From Chthonomonas sp. UBA2362 (GTDB lineage Bacteria; Armatimonadota; Fimbriimonadia; Fimbriimonadales; Fimbriimonadaceae): DNA of 64,000 bases. The stretch covers positions 634,129 to 698,128 of the forward strand of contig DDTO01000004.1 in the NCBI GenBank assembly GCA_002344135.1, given 5' to 3'. Positions 8,374-16,879 of this stretch are shown piece after piece; the stretch's first letter is position 1; every line of letters begins with the position of its first letter. The position numbers were made by a program, and so were the translations under genes. The notes under the pieces are model-generated. The model was not told the DNA's origin. It saw only the letters and a list, made by a program, of their open reading frames with translations, and made no database searches.

Positions 8374-11331
8374 CTAATCAGCGTCAGATTCGCTTCGAAC
8401 AAGCGAACCTCTTGCTTGGGCAACGGCTTGGGGCGGGGTCCAAAGGCGGCCGACCGTCCACTGGCGATTATAGAGATCGTCCCCGACCGCGATGCGAGTT
8501 TCCTTCCGGCGAGCCGCGACTTCGTCCTGAACGAGGTAGTGCAGGGGGAGCGCGTGCCTCTCGCGGAGTCCATCGGCGGCGGCATCGAATGCGACGGCGT
8601 CAGCCCAGCGGTCTTCGGCAATGGCGACAATCCCCACCAGTTCGATCGCGTCGGCAAGTGGCGCGATCGCTTCGATCGAGCCGAGCAAGGACAGGGAGTC
8701 GAGGATCGTCTCCTTAGCCTCGTCCAATCGATGGCGCTTCACTGCGATTCTCGCCCGGTAGTTCTGGGTGATCGCAATTCCTATAGTCTGGTTCAGTTCC
8801 CGCTTCAGTTCCAGGCTCTTGCTCAGTCGTTCGTCGGCAGCGTCGAGATCGTTCATGAAAAGCGCCACGATGCCGAGACTGGTCAGGTTGTTGGCCTCCC
8901 AATGCCGGTTGTTGGTGGCGCGATTCACCGCAAGTGCCGCTTGAAGATATGCCTCTGCAGCGCTGAAGTCCTTGCGTGCGGCGGTGACATTGCCCATGTT
9001 CGCGGTCGTCATCGCGATGGACCGCTCATCCCCGAATCGACGGAACACTTCCAACGCCTTCTGCTGGCACTCGAGTGCTTCCTCGTAACGGCCGGCTTCG
9101 AACTCGAGATTTCCGAGGTTGTTGTAGGCACCTGCCATTCGTTCGTCGTCGCCCAGCGCTCTAAAGGTCTCTGCACTCTTGCGCAGGGCAGCCCGGCTGG
9201 CGTCTATATCGCTGCAGCGGTTGTGCATCACTCCCAGGCCATTGAGAGCGCGGGCAAGGACGTCCGTCGGCGGATCGGGGTTGTAGGCGGCGACCACCCT
9301 CATTCCCCACTCGCGGCCTTCGTGATAGCGACCGCGGATGTGCCAGTACATCCAGTACGATCCGACTATTCTTGCGGCAGTCTCTGGCCGGTGTTCGCAC
9401 GCGTACTCGAGAGCTGCCAGCGCGTTGGGTCGATTGATGTCGAAGATCTGCAGCCACGTACCCTGCCCCTGACCTCGCAGTTCGTCATCGCCTCGCTGAG
9501 CGAGGGTGGCCATGTACTCCACGTGCCGCTCCAGGTCCTCGACACCCTCTCGAAGCTCGACCGCGTACTCACGAATCGTCTCGAACATGCCGAATCGCAG
9601 GCCGGCAGCGCTCTCGGTAACGAAGACGAGCGACCGGTCCCGAAGTTCCTGCAGAGCCTCGACGGGATCGGCCACATAGCGGCCGGCCACGGACTCCGCC
9701 GCCTCGAGGTCCCAGCCCCCACGGAACACGGAGAGTGCCACGAAGAAGCGCCGCAGATCCTCCGAAAGATCGCGGACGCTCCATTCGATCGTCGCCCGCA
9801 TCGTGCGGTGGCGCTGTGGCACGTCGCGCCGACGTCCGGAGAGAAAGTCGAGCCGCCGATCGATCTGCTCAAGCATTTGTTCGGCGGACAGCACCTGACT
9901 TCGGGAGGCAGCCAGGGTGAGGGCAAGAGGGATCCCTTCGAGACGCTCGCACAGTATCGAAACGGCCTCCGAGTAGGGGAAGTCGGGGCGCAACACTCTC
10001 GTGCGCTCGAGAAACAGCCGGACGCTCGGTGAAGCCTCGGGCTCGCCATCGGCTCCCGGAAGGCTCAGCGGACCAAGGGCGACTTCCCGTTCGGCTCCGA
10101 TCAGAAGCTGGATGCGGCTCGTCACGAGGAGACGCAGGTTCGGACACCTCGACAAAAGCGTCGCGACGAGGTCGGCGCCATCTGGCACCAGTTGCTCGAA
10201 GTTATCGAGCACCAGGAGAGCACGCGCCTGACCGATTCTCTCGGCAAGTTGATCAAGCGGATCAGCGGGTCCGCTGCGCTTGAGCCCGCTCAAGTCCAGG
10301 ATGTGTGCTGCCAGATTGGCTGAATCCGCGACCGAATCGAGCAGGACGGCCCATGCCAGCCCGCGATATGGCTCGCGCAAGAGACAGGCAGTTTCGAGGG
10401 CGAGCCGGGTCTTGCCGATGCCGCCGATTCCCGTCAGTGTTACGAGCCGGGTCGACGAATCCGGAGCGAGCAACTCTGTCAGCCGCTCCAACTCGGGTTC
10501 GCGACCGAAGATGGGACCCGCGACCTCGGGCAGCGGCGGAGCCAGCAGGGACTCTGCCTCGACGGACTTCGCTTGGGCAAGCGTCGGCGTGACCTCCCGC
10601 GGTACTGCCGTCCGAATTCGCTCGAGCAGCGCTCGCGTTTCTTCGGATGGTTCAACGCCGATCTGGACTTTGAGCGCGGCTTCCAGGTCTCGGTAGACGC
10701 GCTGGGCGTTGGCAATTAGGCCTTCAGCGGCGTAGAGATTCATGACCTCCCGGCCCACTACCTCGTTCAGAGGATCGATTCGGAGGTATGCCAGGCCGGC
10801 TTCCACGGCGTCACGGCGCAGATCCACGCTGGCAAACCCGCGCATCATTCCTTCGAGGGCGTTGCGATGCTCGCTGCGGTAATGCTCTCGCCTGACACCC
10901 GCCCAATCTTCGAGATATCCCGGGAGAAAGTCCTCTCGATAGAGCGCGACGGCCCGGCTAAAGCACCGAGCCTGCGCCTCACCAGATTCCGATCGAGCAG
11001 TTCGCAGCACGCGCTCGAACTCCTGGACGTCGGAAGTGACTTCTGCTCCGTCAAAACGGAGGTCCACTCGGTCGGCAAGCAGCAAGTCCGCCACGCTTCC
11101 CAACGCGCGCCTCAGGGCCGCGACGGCCTGCCGGAGGCGAGTCCGAGAGATTTCCGGGTCTTCGAAAGGCCACAAGATTTCGCAAACCGCATTGCGATTC
11201 CAAGTCCTACCTGGCTCGAACGCCAGCACGCCGAGCAGTAAGCCAGTCTTGCGAGTCTCGAACTTCGTAATCGTTTCCGTACCGACGCGCGCAATCGGGC
11301 CACCGAACAGCTCGATTCGCAAACCTGCCAT
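8374..11331 (-). CDS. AfsR/SARP-like transcriptional regulator (wHTH-BTAD-NTPase-TPR)
   Basis: A 985-residue multidomain protein. Residues 1-100 form an OmpR-type winged helix (LRIELFGGP, ILWPFEDPEISRTRLRQAV). Residues about 100-245 are a bacterial transcriptional activation domain (FLPGYLEDWAGVRREHY). Residues about 275-540 are an NB-ARC/STAND NTPase with Walker A GIGGIGKTRL at 301-310 and Walker B ALLVLDNFEQL at about 371-381. The C-terminal third is TPR-like (YNNLGNLEFEAGRYEEALE). Such proteins are signal-gated DNA-binding activators. Ten nt separate it from moaA, so it may be co-transcribed with, or control, the Moco operon. A TATCCT box sits 7 nt before the start, with no ribosome binding site. 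Confidence 0.88.
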   Translation of the reverse strand: MAGLRIELFGGPIARVGTETITKFETRKTGLLLGVLAFEPGRTWNRNAVCEILWPFEDPEISRTRLRQAVAALRRALGSVADLLLADRVDLRFDGAEVTSDVQEFERVLRTARSESGEAQARCFSRAVALYREDFLPGYLEDWAGVRREHYRSEHRNALEGMMRGFASVDLRRDAVEAGLAYLRIDPLNEVVGREVMNLYAAEGLIANAQRVYRDLEAALKVQIGVEPSEETRALLERIRTAVPREVTPTLAQAKSVEAESLLAPPLPEVAGPIFGREPELERLTELLAPDSSTRLVTLTGIGGIGKTRLALETACLLREPYRGLAWAVLLDSVADSANLAAHILDLSGLKRSGPADPLDQLAERIGQARALLVLDNFEQLVPDGADLVATLLSRCPNLRLLVTSRIQLLIGAEREVALGPLSLPGADGEPEASPSVRLFLERTRVLRPDFPYSEAVSILCERLEGIPLALTLAASRSQVLSAEQMLEQIDRRLDFLSGRRRDVPQRHRTMRATIEWSVRDLSEDLRRFFVALSVFRGGWDLEAAESVAGRYVADPVEALQELRDRSLVFVTESAAGLRFGMFETIREYAVELREGVEDLERHVEYMATLAQRGDDELRGQGQGTWLQIFDINRPNALAALEYACEHRPETAARIVGSYWMYWHIRGRYHEGREWGMRVVAAYNPDPPTDVLARALNGLGVMHNRCSDIDASRAALRKSAETFRALGDDERMAGAYNNLGNLEFEAGRYEEALECQQKALEVFRRFGDERSIAMTTANMGNVTAARKDFSAAEAYLQAALAVNRATNNRHWEANNLTSLGIVALFMNDLDAADERLSKSLELKRELNQTIGIAITQNYRARIAVKRHRLDEAKETILDSLSLLGSIEAIAPLADAIELVGIVAIAEDRWADAVAFDAAADGLRERHALPLHYLVQDEVAARRKETRIAVGDDLYNRQWTVGRLWTPPQAVAQARGSLVRSESDAD

Positions 11332-11338
11332 GCGCCCT

Positions 11339-11344
11339 AGGATA
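11339..11344 (-). promoter_or_regulatory. -10-like box of leaderless type (regulator gene)
   Basis: TATCCT on the minus strand ends 7 nt before the ATG at 11329-11331. There is no purine-rich ribosome binding site in between. This spacing would put the transcript start at or next to the ATG. Confidence 0.4.
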
Positions 11345-11412
11345 CACCGGAAAGGCTGTCGGGACGAGGACGCCGTAGAGCCGCAAGAAGAACGGCGCCT
11401 CGCCCAACTCGA

Positions 11413-13077
11413 TCAACGCTCTCGCCAGGAATGGACCTTGAGCGTAAAGTACAGTTTGTCTCCGGGCATCGCCGGAGGCATATTCGTCGGAAGAGCCGGC
11501 ACCTGATAGATTTTCGGTACGTTCGTTCCCATATCGTAGAAGTTACTTACGAACGTTCCCATAATCTCGTTCTGTTTACGGCTTACGATTCGTCCCTGGG
11601 CATAGAATGCGCCTGCCATCTTCAACTGCGCGTCTCCGCTGCCGGTTGCCAAGTTAAGGTTTCTCTTCGCAAGCAGACCGATTCTCGCGGTCGTCGGAAA
11701 AGTGAACCCCGCCTTTGGTAGCAGGTTGCAGCTAATAGAGATGTCTTGCTTCGAGAATATCGTGCCATTCCCCGAGTATCGAATAGTCTGGTGCGAGTCC
11801 CCGATCTGGATGTCATTCGTGAACTTCACAATACCGTTCACCGCCAGCGACGCTGGCGTCACCACAGTTCCACCTACTCGAACTTCCGGCGTAAAGGTTA
11901 GAGAGTTTCCGTTCGTGTCTGCATAGGAAAAGGCGGCCGTCGTGGCTGTGATCGACGTCAGATTGACCGTCATCGACTTCGCGTCGAGGTACGCCTCCTG
12001 AGTAGGCCAGGTGGTCCCGGTCCTATCAACGTATGGCGGGGCGCCGATGCCGCTAATCAAGGGAAAGTCGATGCCCAGGTGCCCGAGATCATACGAGTTA
12101 TTCGTCCCGTTATCGCTGTAGACAGAGTTGGCTCCTCTCGTACCCGTATAGCCGTCACTGACGAAGGATCCGTCCACGGTAGCCTTGCTAGTGCCTCCGT
12201 CGACCAGGCTATCCGTGCCGATTGTTGCGCTACCACCGATGGAGATGCGGCCATGCTTGCATCGCACTTCGGCGCCTAACGTTTCGATGCCTGAGATACG
12301 GGGCGGGGCTGGTACCTGAGCTTCGAGCCCAGCATCCATCCCGCTGTAGTTGTTTCCGATATAGGCGTTGCCGCTAAACGCTGAGTTAAGGTCCGTTTGG
12401 GTCAAAGGAGGATCATAGAGTCCGTTGTTGTTCGTGTCGTTGTAGGGCTCCGCGCTATTCCAGACGCCATCGTTGTTTGCATCGACCCAGGCTTCGCCTG
12501 GGTCCCAGACTCCGTTCCTGTTTCGATCCGTAAACGTTTCTGCAGCATCCCAGCGACCGTTGCTGTTCAGGTCCGAGTAAGCTTCTCCTTCGCCGAGAAT
12601 GTGGACCGATCCGCGTATGTCCACGTTGCCGTTGATGGCTTGGCCCGAGGCCCCGGTTCCGGCAAAGATCGCGTTGTTCCAAATGCCGACGTTCCTGGCG
12701 CGAATCATGGAGCGCACGCTCCGCGTCCGACCGCCATATGTGACGGTATTCGTGACCCAAGCGTAGGTGTTATCGCTTTGCGGACGGACCGTGGCCGTTG
12801 CCGCCGAGCCAGGCGCAAGAGTCGCCAAATCGTAGGCGAGACTCGCGTCGGTACTGACGAAGGCACCGTCGTTGGCCATCAGATCTCGGTAGGCGCGGGC
12901 GATCTGGAGATCGAGGCCAGCCTGAGCCGCTTGGAAGGCCACCATAGTCGTTCTATCTCGGCTCGCGCGAGTCATCGAACCGATCACGAGCCCGGACACG
13001 CCTAGGCTGACGGTGAGAAGTACCATGATCATGATCAGCGCGATCATGCTGGTCGAGCCTTGATTAAATCGTTTCAT
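11413..13077 (-). CDS. PilX-like pilus assembly protein with 15-residue calcium-loop repeats
   Basis: A 554-residue protein. The N-terminus (MKRFNQGSTSMIALIMIMVL) has a hydrophobic helix, then FQAAQAGLDLQIARAY, the pattern of PilX/GspK-type minor pilins. Residues 169-222 carry four loops with exact 15-residue spacing: DLNSNGRWD at 169, DRNRNGVWD at 184, DANNDGVWN at 199 and DTNNNGLYD at 214. They resemble EF-hand or thrombospondin-type-3 calcium loops. The rest is beta-rich and glycine-rich (GNVDIRGSVHI, GGSATIGTDSLVDGG). The ATG at 13075-13077 overlaps the stop of the upstream pilin gene; a longer reading frame to 13119 was not used. It is likely the distal gene of a minor-pilin operon acting at the cell surface or in type II/IV assembly. 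Confidence 0.75.
   Translation of the reverse strand: MKRFNQGSTSMIALIMIMVLLTVSLGVSGLVIGSMTRASRDRTTMVAFQAAQAGLDLQIARAYRDLMANDGAFVSTDASLAYDLATLAPGSAATATVRPQSDNTYAWVTNTVTYGGRTRSVRSMIRARNVGIWNNAIFAGTGASGQAINGNVDIRGSVHILGEGEAYSDLNSNGRWDAAETFTDRNRNGVWDPGEAWVDANNDGVWNSAEPYNDTNNNGLYDPPLTQTDLNSAFSGNAYIGNNYSGMDAGLEAQVPAPPRISGIETLGAEVRCKHGRISIGGSATIGTDSLVDGGTSKATVDGSFVSDGYTGTRGANSVYSDNGTNNSYDLGHLGIDFPLISGIGAPPYVDRTGTTWPTQEAYLDAKSMTVNLTSITATTAAFSYADTNGNSLTFTPEVRVGGTVVTPASLAVNGIVKFTNDIQIGDSHQTIRYSGNGTIFSKQDISISCNLLPKAGFTFPTTARIGLLAKRNLNLATGSGDAQLKMAGAFYAQGRIVSRKQNEIMGTFVSNFYDMGTNVPKIYQVPALPTNMPPAMPGDKLYFTLKVHSWRER
12412..12573 (-). repeat. Tandem 45-nt coding repeat (calcium-loop units)
   Basis: Four in-frame units of 45 nt inside the PilX-like gene encode D-x-N-x-N/D-G-x-W/Y loops spaced exactly 15 residues apart. 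The acidic and amide ligands of a DxDxDG-type calcium loop are kept in each unit. Confidence 0.7.
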
Positions 13078-13637
13078 TGGCTGTTTCGGATGAGCACCGT
13101 GCTCTTCATGCGCGCCCAACGCTGCGAGCCGTTGACCTGTTCCTTCGTAATCAGCGTAACGGTCACCGCGCGTCGCGACCCGATGGTCGTCGATTGGAAG
13201 GGCGCATAGGCCTGGTTGTACTGACTCGACGAAGGCTCAGGGTCCGTAGCAGTAATACTTCGAACCAGGATCCTGCCTGTGTGGTCGGTCAGGTTGCCGC
13301 CCGAAACGAGGAAAAATCGGCTTACGCCGTCGGATTGAATCGGCACCAAGAACTCCTTCTCGCCCGTGACCGGATCTTCGACCGACGACACTTTCGGCAG
13401 GGAATACGTAACTCGCTTGCCGTCCGTCGAGATCGAAATCGACACCGACGAGCGGATCGTTTCGATCACACGCCGCATCCCTTGCGCGTTCTGTTGGCTT
13501 ATGTTGACGTCGGTCGTTGTCTTGCCGAACGATCGGATTCCGTAGATGAGCAGATTGATGATGACCAGCACGGTTACTGCGAGAATCCCCATGCCGGTCA
13601 TGAGTTCGACTAGGGTGAAGCCGCGCCGCGCTTTCAT
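13074..13637 (-). CDS. Prepilin-type N-methylation protein (PilW-like minor pilin)
   Basis: A 187-residue type IV prepilin. It begins MKARRGFTLVELMTGMGILA: a short basic leader, the prepilin peptidase site G|FTLVE with the conserved Glu+5, and a long hydrophobic helix. NISQQNAQGMRRVIETIRSS follows, typical of PilW/GspJ. The ATG at 13635-13637 overlaps the stop of the preceding pilin gene (ATGA), and the gene end overlaps the start of the PilX-like gene. The product would be processed at the inner membrane and incorporated into a pilus or pseudopilus. Confidence 0.85.
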   Translation of the reverse strand: MKARRGFTLVELMTGMGILAVTVLVIINLLIYGIRSFGKTTTDVNISQQNAQGMRRVIETIRSSVSISISTDGKRVTYSLPKVSSVEDPVTGEKEFLVPIQSDGVSRFFLVSGGNLTDHTGRILVRSITATDPEPSSSQYNQAYAPFQSTTIGSRRAVTVTLITKEQVNGSQRWARMKSTVLIRNSQ

Positions 13638-14098
13638 CGGTATCCTCCCAGGATCGTCCCCGACGAAACGCTCATCTCCTTGCCTTTGGAGGAGACCCAC
13701 CGAATCGTCACGTCCAGACGCACGCTATTAGCGTCCAGATGCGTGACGGTCAGCGTCCCGCGACCGTTCTGAAGCACCTGGCTCGGGCTGTAACGCGAGG
13801 CTTCATCCAGAGGTATGTGGCTGAAGGAGTACGGAGACGCGGTCTGGCCCGTGTCGATCAGGTTGAGCGCGGTCAGCGTCTGGGAATCGACGTCGCTGGG
13901 CTTGAGCAGCTGAAGCTGCTCGATGAGCCGGACACACATTTGTTGGGCGACCGTCTCGTCGCGCGCAATGCGATGCGACCGTGCAATCGTAGGAAAGAGC
14001 GAAAAGAAGCTCAGCGCGGCAAAGCCCACGACAAAGACGGCGATCATTAGATCGATCAAGAGCGCGCCCCGCCTTCGTCTCGAAACTCGTTTAGCCAT
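13634..14098 (-). CDS. Type IV pilin-like protein (PilV/GspI-like)
   Basis: A 154-residue protein starting MAKRVSRRRRGALLIDLMIA. A very basic leader precedes a prepilin-like site G|ALLID, with Asp at +5 in place of the usual Glu, and a hydrophobic helix (VFVVGFAALSFFSLFP). ETVAQQMCVRLIEQLQLL resembles PilV. The start is uncertain: the ATG at 14096-14098 sits after AGAAG, but in-frame starts at 14131 and 14149 also exist. It is the first gene of the overlapping pilV-W-X-like operon. Confidence 0.7.
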   Translation of the reverse strand: MAKRVSRRRRGALLIDLMIAVFVVGFAALSFFSLFPTIARSHRIARDETVAQQMCVRLIEQLQLLKPSDVDSQTLTALNLIDTGQTASPYSFSHIPLDEASRYSPSQVLQNGRGTLTVTHLDANSVRLDVTIRWVSSKGKEMSVSSGTILGGYR

Positions 14099-14218
14099 TC
14101 TTCTGGTCACGTCTATGTCGATTCTTGGCATCGACTGGAGGCTCTTCACGCCAGAAGTACCTGATTTATCGAGGGTTAGGGAAAGGAAGATCGAAGGCAG
14201 GTATGGGTATAGATCAGG

Positions 14219-15427
14219 CTAGACGCGCGTGAGAATCTGTTCTCGCTGGAAGAGGCGAGCAACTATGGAAAGCATGGCGAGCGCTAGACCGAGGCTTATC
14301 GCGCCGGATGTGAATACGAGGCTCCAGTCCGTCTTCGAAAGGAGGGCGTCGCGTATCGACAGCGCAGCATTTAGAATCGGGGTGTAGCGCACCCAGGCTT
14401 GGGTACCCAGATCAGTGAAGCCCAGGAACTGGCTGAACATCGCCGGCATCAAGACGACGAAGCTTACGAGGGTCAGGTAGGTCTGGGCCTCCCTCATGTT
14501 GCGTGCGCTCGCGCTGACCGCCAGCAAGAGCCCGGCGAAGAAGAGGACGAGCGGAATGAGGACGAGAAAGATCGCGCCTAGGGCCTCGGGAGTCAGTGCA
14601 CTCAAGTGCTTGGTCATCTCCTTCGTGATGGGAAGGTCGATGAGTCGGACGACGATCAGACCCACGAGCGACATGAGGCTGCTCGCCAGGCATACGACCG
14701 CGAGTGCCAAGAATTTGCCCAGCGCGATCTGGACCCGGCTAGCCGGACTGATCAGGAGGGTCTCCATCGTTCCTCGCTCCTTTTCTCCAGCCACCATGTC
14801 GGCCACCGTGCTGAACCCACCATAGAAAGCCCAGATGACGATGAGGTAGGGCAGCAGCTGCACGAGCATGTTTGGCCCTTTGCCCGTGTCTCCCTCTGGC
14901 TTCTCGACTTTCAGTTCGATGGCCTCAAGCGACGACTCCGGTACCTTCGCTTTGACCAAGAGCGTCGTCAGCCGCTGTGCGTTGGCTTCGGCAACGCTCT
15001 TGCTTATCGATGCGAGGGCCACCTGAGAGAGGGTCGCATTCTGGTCGTAGACTGCTGTAATCCTGGCCTTGCCCGTGGCTAACTGCCCCTCGAAATCTGG
15101 ATTGAACACGAGAACGAGCTTCACGTCACCCTTCCGCAACTTGGCTTCCCCGGACGATCGATCGGTCACGAACACCGGGATCGAGTCCGGAAAACGCTGG
15201 GGCATTTCTGTCCGGGCGACAGGGGAGTCGACGACCGCCACTCGTGCCGGCTTGGGCTTGCTGAGCGTATCGTTCAGGAATCCGAAAAGGATCATCAGCA
15301 GGGCGATGAGGAACACCGGCATGACGAATGCCCCGTTGATGACCCGCTTGTCACGGAGCATCTCGCGAGCCTCCTTGCGGAATACGCACCAAGTCGCGCT
15401 CAATGGCCGATCGGTCGGGAGAGCCAC
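14219..15427 (-). CDS. ABC-2 type exporter permease (NatB-like)
   Basis: About 402 residues. The N-terminus (ATWCVFRKEAREMLRDKR) is typical of ABC-2/NatB permeases and precedes the first membrane helix (FVMPVFLIALLMILFGFL). A large extracytoplasmic domain follows, then VADMVAGEKERGTMETLLISP, the family signature, and five further hydrophobic helices. The exported substrate is unknown. The start is uncertain; the GTG at 15425-15427 was chosen to keep the whole conserved N-terminus. The matching ATPase gene lies 1.4 kb upstream on the same strand, separated by two plus-strand genes. Confidence 0.82.
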   Translation of the reverse strand: MALPTDRPLSATWCVFRKEAREMLRDKRVINGAFVMPVFLIALLMILFGFLNDTLSKPKPARVAVVDSPVARTEMPQRFPDSIPVFVTDRSSGEAKLRKGDVKLVLVFNPDFEGQLATGKARITAVYDQNATLSQVALASISKSVAEANAQRLTTLLVKAKVPESSLEAIELKVEKPEGDTGKGPNMLVQLLPYLIVIWAFYGGFSTVADMVAGEKERGTMETLLISPASRVQIALGKFLALAVVCLASSLMSLVGLIVVRLIDLPITKEMTKHLSALTPEALGAIFLVLIPLVLFFAGLLLAVSASARNMREAQTYLTLVSFVVLMPAMFSQFLGFTDLGTQAWVRYTPILNAALSIRDALLSKTDWSLVFTSGAISLGLALAMLSIVARLFQREQILTRV

Positions 15428-15534
15428 TCCGAAACCGTACCCGCAGCAACGGTCGGAACGCCGGCTGTCCGGGAATCCAGAATATCCTGGTACTAAAACG
15501 GTGGGGTGAAGTCGTGAACAGCGCAAATCGCCGC

Positions 15535-15540
15535 TATAAT
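15535..15540 (+). promoter_or_regulatory. -10-like box (TATAAT) before a PEP-CTERM gene
   Basis: A perfect TATAAT 57 nt before the PEP-CTERM start. No good -35 match is seen 17 nt upstream. It would give a leader of about 50 nt that includes the hairpin at 15556-15574. Confidence 0.45.
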
Positions 15541-15555
15541 GTCAGGTGATGATTT

Positions 15556-15574
15556 GGCCGGGAAACGCCCGGCC
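15556..15574 (+). promoter_or_regulatory. 5' leader hairpin before the ribosome binding site
   Basis: A perfect 7-bp GC stem, GGCCGGG-AAACG-CCCGGCC, lies 12 nt before the GGAGGAG site of the PEP-CTERM gene. Similar hairpins precede other secreted-protein genes in this window (18794, 32773, 46706, 56338). Confidence 0.55.
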
Positions 15575-15596
15575 CTGTTGGAGTTTGGAGGAGATG

Positions 15597-16310
15597 ATGA
15601 GAAATCTTGCATTCGTCGTTTTATTGGGCGCCGTCGGCGCCGCTCACGCAGTGGTCGTACCCAACTACACGGCCGGAACCGAAGGAGACGGTACGTTCTC
15701 TCTGACGTCCACGGGGAGTACCGGGCGAACGTTCCAGTTGACGATGGCCGCCAACCAATTGACCGGCCTCAATGGATTGACCCTGCTCGGTATCTGCTTC
15801 CGACTGAACGGTGCCGCCGCAGCGGCGTGGCCACCGGCAAACGTTACGTACGCGGACTGGGACATCTTCCTCGGCCCCGGCGTCGCTCCGAGCGCGATGT
15901 CGAACACTTTCGCGAGCAACTTCACCGCCACCCCAACGCAGGTTCGGAATGGCCCCTTGGCGTTCACGGCAGGCTCCTTCACGGCAGGGAGTTCTCCGAA
16001 CGCATTCGGCCCCGCAATCAGCTTTGATTCTGGTTATCTCTATAGTGGCGGAGATCTGACCCTCGAAATGCGGTTCAGTGCGCAGGTTGGCAGCACCACG
16101 CAATCGCCATTCGACGCCGTTACCGCTTCCGGCGGCCCCGCCAACGGCTGGGGCGTCGACTTCGCTGGTCGCTGGACCGGGAACGCAGCGGGCACTAGCG
16201 GCGGTAACGCCAATTTCTTGGTAACGTCCTTCCACGCGGTTCCGGAGCCCGGAACGCTGGCCGCCCTCGGCATTGGCGCGCTTGCTCTGGTGCGGCGACG
16301 CCGCCGCTAG
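15597..16310 (+). CDS. PEP-CTERM sorting domain protein
   Basis: A 237-residue exported protein. It starts with a signal peptide (MRNLAFVVLLGAVGAAHA), and GGAGGAG precedes the ATG; the adjacent ATG at 15594 is possible. The beta-rich body (GSTGRTFQLTMAANQLTGL) has no recognised enzyme motif. The C-terminus VPEPGTLAALGIGALAL followed by RRRRR is a full PEP-CTERM signal: PEP motif, hydrophobic helix and basic tail. Exosortase recognises this tail and anchors or releases the protein at the surface. No exosortase gene lies in this window. A strong intrinsic terminator follows. Confidence 0.85.
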   Translation: MRNLAFVVLLGAVGAAHAVVVPNYTAGTEGDGTFSLTSTGSTGRTFQLTMAANQLTGLNGLTLLGICFRLNGAAAAAWPPANVTYADWDIFLGPGVAPSAMSNTFASNFTATPTQVRNGPLAFTAGSFTAGSSPNAFGPAISFDSGYLYSGGDLTLEMRFSAQVGSTTQSPFDAVTASGGPANGWGVDFAGRWTGNAAGTSGGNANFLVTSFHAVPEPGTLAALGIGALALVRRRRR

Positions 16311-16325
16311 TCACTAGCGATACTT

Positions 16326-16362
16326 GCAGGCCCTCTCGTCGAGAGGGCCTGCTTGCTTTTTT
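16326..16362 (+). terminator. Intrinsic terminator after the PEP-CTERM gene
   Basis: A perfect 12-bp stem (GCAGGCCCTCTC at 16326-16337 and its complement at 16341-16352), a 3-nt loop, then TTGC and six T at 16357-16362. It starts 16 nt after the PEP-CTERM stop codon. Confidence 0.9.
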
Positions 16363-16402
16363 AGATAACGCACGTCTACACTTTTGTCGAGGTGAATGAT
16401 TC

Positions 16403-16879
16403 ATGCGATTACAGGATTACATGATCGACGTGACCCGGCAGGCGGCCAAGGAGGCGTTCCAATACGCCCGCGCCGTTCCGGCGGACAAGATGGATTGGAA
16501 GCCCCTCGATACCGGTCGTTCGGTCCTCGACCAATGCCGCGAACTGGCGATGTGCCCGACTTGGGCGCTCGACATCATCTCCAACAAGGAGCAGCCCGAA
16601 TGGAACGAGGCGACGATGGAGGCAATCAAGAAGGAGCAGGAGCAGTGGAAGACAGTCGACGACTGTGAGGCAGAGTGCAACCGCCGCCTCGAGCAGTACT
16701 TCCAGTACCTTCGCGAGATGCCGGATTCCAGGCTATCCGAGACGAAATGGCTGCCCTACGACGGCGGCAGGGATTTTGCGATGCCCGAGATGATGGACTA
16801 CCCGCGGTGGAACTTCAACTATCACCTCGGCCAGATCTCCTATATTCAGACCCTCTACGGCGACAAGGAGATGCACTAG
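16403..16879 (+). CDS. DinB-like four-helix protein
   Basis: A 158-residue, all-helical protein of DinB/YfiT type (RLQDYMIDVTRQAAKEAFQY at the start, WNFNYHLGQISYIQTLYGD at the end). DinB-fold proteins usually bind a metal with three His residues and include thiol-dependent transferases. Here the C-terminal His of the HxGQ motif is present (NYHLGQ), but the first-helix His positions hold other residues (ELAMCPTWAL), so activity may be altered. A TACACT box at 16377-16382 and a GAGGTGAA ribosome binding site precede the ATG. Its TAG stop shares the palindrome CTAG with the stop of the facing ABC ATPase gene. Confidence 0.72.
   Translation: MRLQDYMIDVTRQAAKEAFQYARAVPADKMDWKPLDTGRSVLDQCRELAMCPTWALDIISNKEQPEWNEATMEAIKKEQEQWKTVDDCEAECNRRLEQYFQYLREMPDSRLSETKWLPYDGGRDFAMPEMMDYPRWNFNYHLGQISYIQTLYGDKEMH

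Noticed and set aside
8416..10032. 538-codon open frame on plus opposite the AfsR-like regulator
   Set aside because: Antisense to clear NTPase and TPR coding; no family motif.
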